A DNA stretch of 7,233 nucleotides from Prevotellaceae bacterium. GTDB taxonomy: Bacteria > Bacteroidota > Bacteroidia > Bacteroidales > Bacteroidaceae. The position numbers were made by a program, and so were the translations under genes. The notes under the pieces were generated by a model, which saw only the letters and a list, made by a program, of their open reading frames with translations, did no database searches and was not told the origin of the DNA. Location of the stretch: positions 1 through 7,233 of the forward strand of contig JAJPYP010000097.1 of the NCBI GenBank assembly GCA_021204885.1, in the 5' to 3' direction. Each line of letters begins with the position of its first letter. The first letter of the stretch is position 1. Shown piece by piece: positions 6,499 through 7,233 of the stretch.

Positions 6499-7233
6499 TT
6501 ACTTGATGTCATTGATGTTGAACGGTGTCTCCTGATAAACGAAATAGTTCAGCCAGTTGGAGAAGAGCAGGTTGGCATGCGCCCGCCAACGCACCGCCAC
6601 TCCCTTGTCGGGGTCGTTGTCACGGTAGTAGTTGCAAGGCATCTCGATGGGCAACCCCTTGGCCAAATCGCGTTTGTACTCATAGTCCAAGGTAAGTGGC
6701 GAATACTCCGAATGGCCCGTCACGAAGAACTCGCGCCCGCCGCGTGCCACCACCATATAGACTCCCGATGCGTCCGACTCGGAGAGGAGCGTCAGTTCAG
6801 GAACCTTCAAGATGTCCTCCTTGCGTATCTCGGTATGGCGGCTGTGCGGCACGTGGAACACGTCGTCGAAACCACGGAAGATGGGATGCAGCGGCACTAA
6901 TATGCGGTGTTCGAACACGCCGAACATCTTCTTCTCCAACGGATACTTGGGCACCCCGTAGTGGTGGTAAAGCCCCGCTTGCGCCGCCCAACATATATAA
7001 AAGGTAGAGGTGACGTGGGTACGCGCCCAGTTGAATATATCCTGCAACTCGCCCCAATAAGAGACCTCCTCGAAGTCCATCTGCTCCACGGGAGCGCCCG
7101 TGATGATCATGCCGTCATACTTCTCGTGCCGCATCTGGTCGAAGTCGGTATAAAAGGCCTTCATGTGCTCTATGGGAGTGTTCTTGGAAGTGTGGCTCTT
7201 TATCTTCATGAAGCACACCTCTAACTGCAACGG
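6499..7233 (-). CDS. metA: Homoserine O-acetyltransferase MetA, 5'-truncated by the window edge
   Basis: This enzyme acylates homoserine, the first committed step of methionine synthesis in the cytoplasm. The frame is open to the window edge; the in-frame TTG at 7230 is not a credible start, and about 60 N-terminal residues are missing. The visible part carries family blocks: KIKSHTSKNTPIEHMKAFY, DGMIITGAPVE, the nucleophile Cys in FYICWAAQAGLYH, HSRHTE, and the His-x-Glu pair in FVTGHSEYS. Counted from the TTG as residue 1, the key residues are E49, C80, H173 and E175. Adding 62 gives 111, 142, 235 and 237, exactly the family's published numbering. Glu at 111 (Gly in E. coli) is known to select acetyl-CoA over succinyl-CoA, so a homoserine O-acetyltransferase is predicted despite the common 'succinyltransferase' label. 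The protein ends normally (YQETPFNINDIK, TAA). Any promoter or SAM-responsive leader would lie outside the window. Confidence 0.95.
   Translation of the reverse strand, partial: PLQLEVCFMKIKSHTSKNTPIEHMKAFYTDFDQMRHEKYDGMIITGAPVEQMDFEEVSYWGELQDIFNWARTHVTSTFYICWAAQAGLYHHYGVPKYPLEKKMFGVFEHRILVPLHPIFRGFDDVFHVPHSRHTEIRKEDILKVPELTLLSESDASGVYMVVARGGREFFVTGHSEYSPLTLDYEYKRDLAKGLPIEMPCNYYRDNDPDKGVAVRWRAHANLLFSNWLNYFVYQETPFNINDIK

Overview
The window is ordinary chromosomal DNA, most likely from a GC-rich member of the Bacteroidales (phylum Bacteroidota). The assignment rests on protein style and gene order as I remember them: a TPR lipoprotein followed by a DUF4292 lipoprotein and a degenerate-M23 EnvC-type protein, and a MetA of the acetyl-CoA type beside a long U32 protein and a membrane zinc-ribbon protein. 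Genus cannot be fixed from the sequence. Base composition is uniform. I see no mobile elements, phage genes, CRISPR, tRNA or rRNA, and coding density is close to total.

Left half, plus strand (1-3607): three genes overlapping by the 4-base ATGA stop/start, so almost certainly one translationally coupled operon. They are (i) a TPR-array lipoprotein, truncated at its start by the window edge, (ii) a small DUF4292 lipoprotein with LolA/LolB-like character, and (iii) an EnvC-like coiled-coil protein whose C-terminal M23/LytM domain has lost key residues. All three are exported, and the theme is envelope biogenesis: outer-membrane lipoproteins plus control of peptidoglycan splitting at division.

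Right half, minus strand (7233-3620): three more tightly packed genes, read right to left. metA (homoserine O-acyltransferase, start cut by the window edge) is followed after 3 bases by an rlhA-type U32 rRNA hydroxylase gene. That gene overlaps by ATGA an undescribed protein with an N-terminal lipoprotein-like segment, an SH3-like domain, five membrane helices and a C-terminal zinc ribbon. The theme is methionine entry, 23S rRNA modification and an unknown membrane protein.

The two operons converge with only 12 bases between their stop codons and no recognisable U-tract terminator. No stretch over 300 bases lacks a gene. I did not find a clear new defence, mobile or signalling system. The best candidates for new biology are the membrane zinc-ribbon protein coupled to the rRNA hydroxylase, and the coupling of a LolB-like lipoprotein to an EnvC-like activator.
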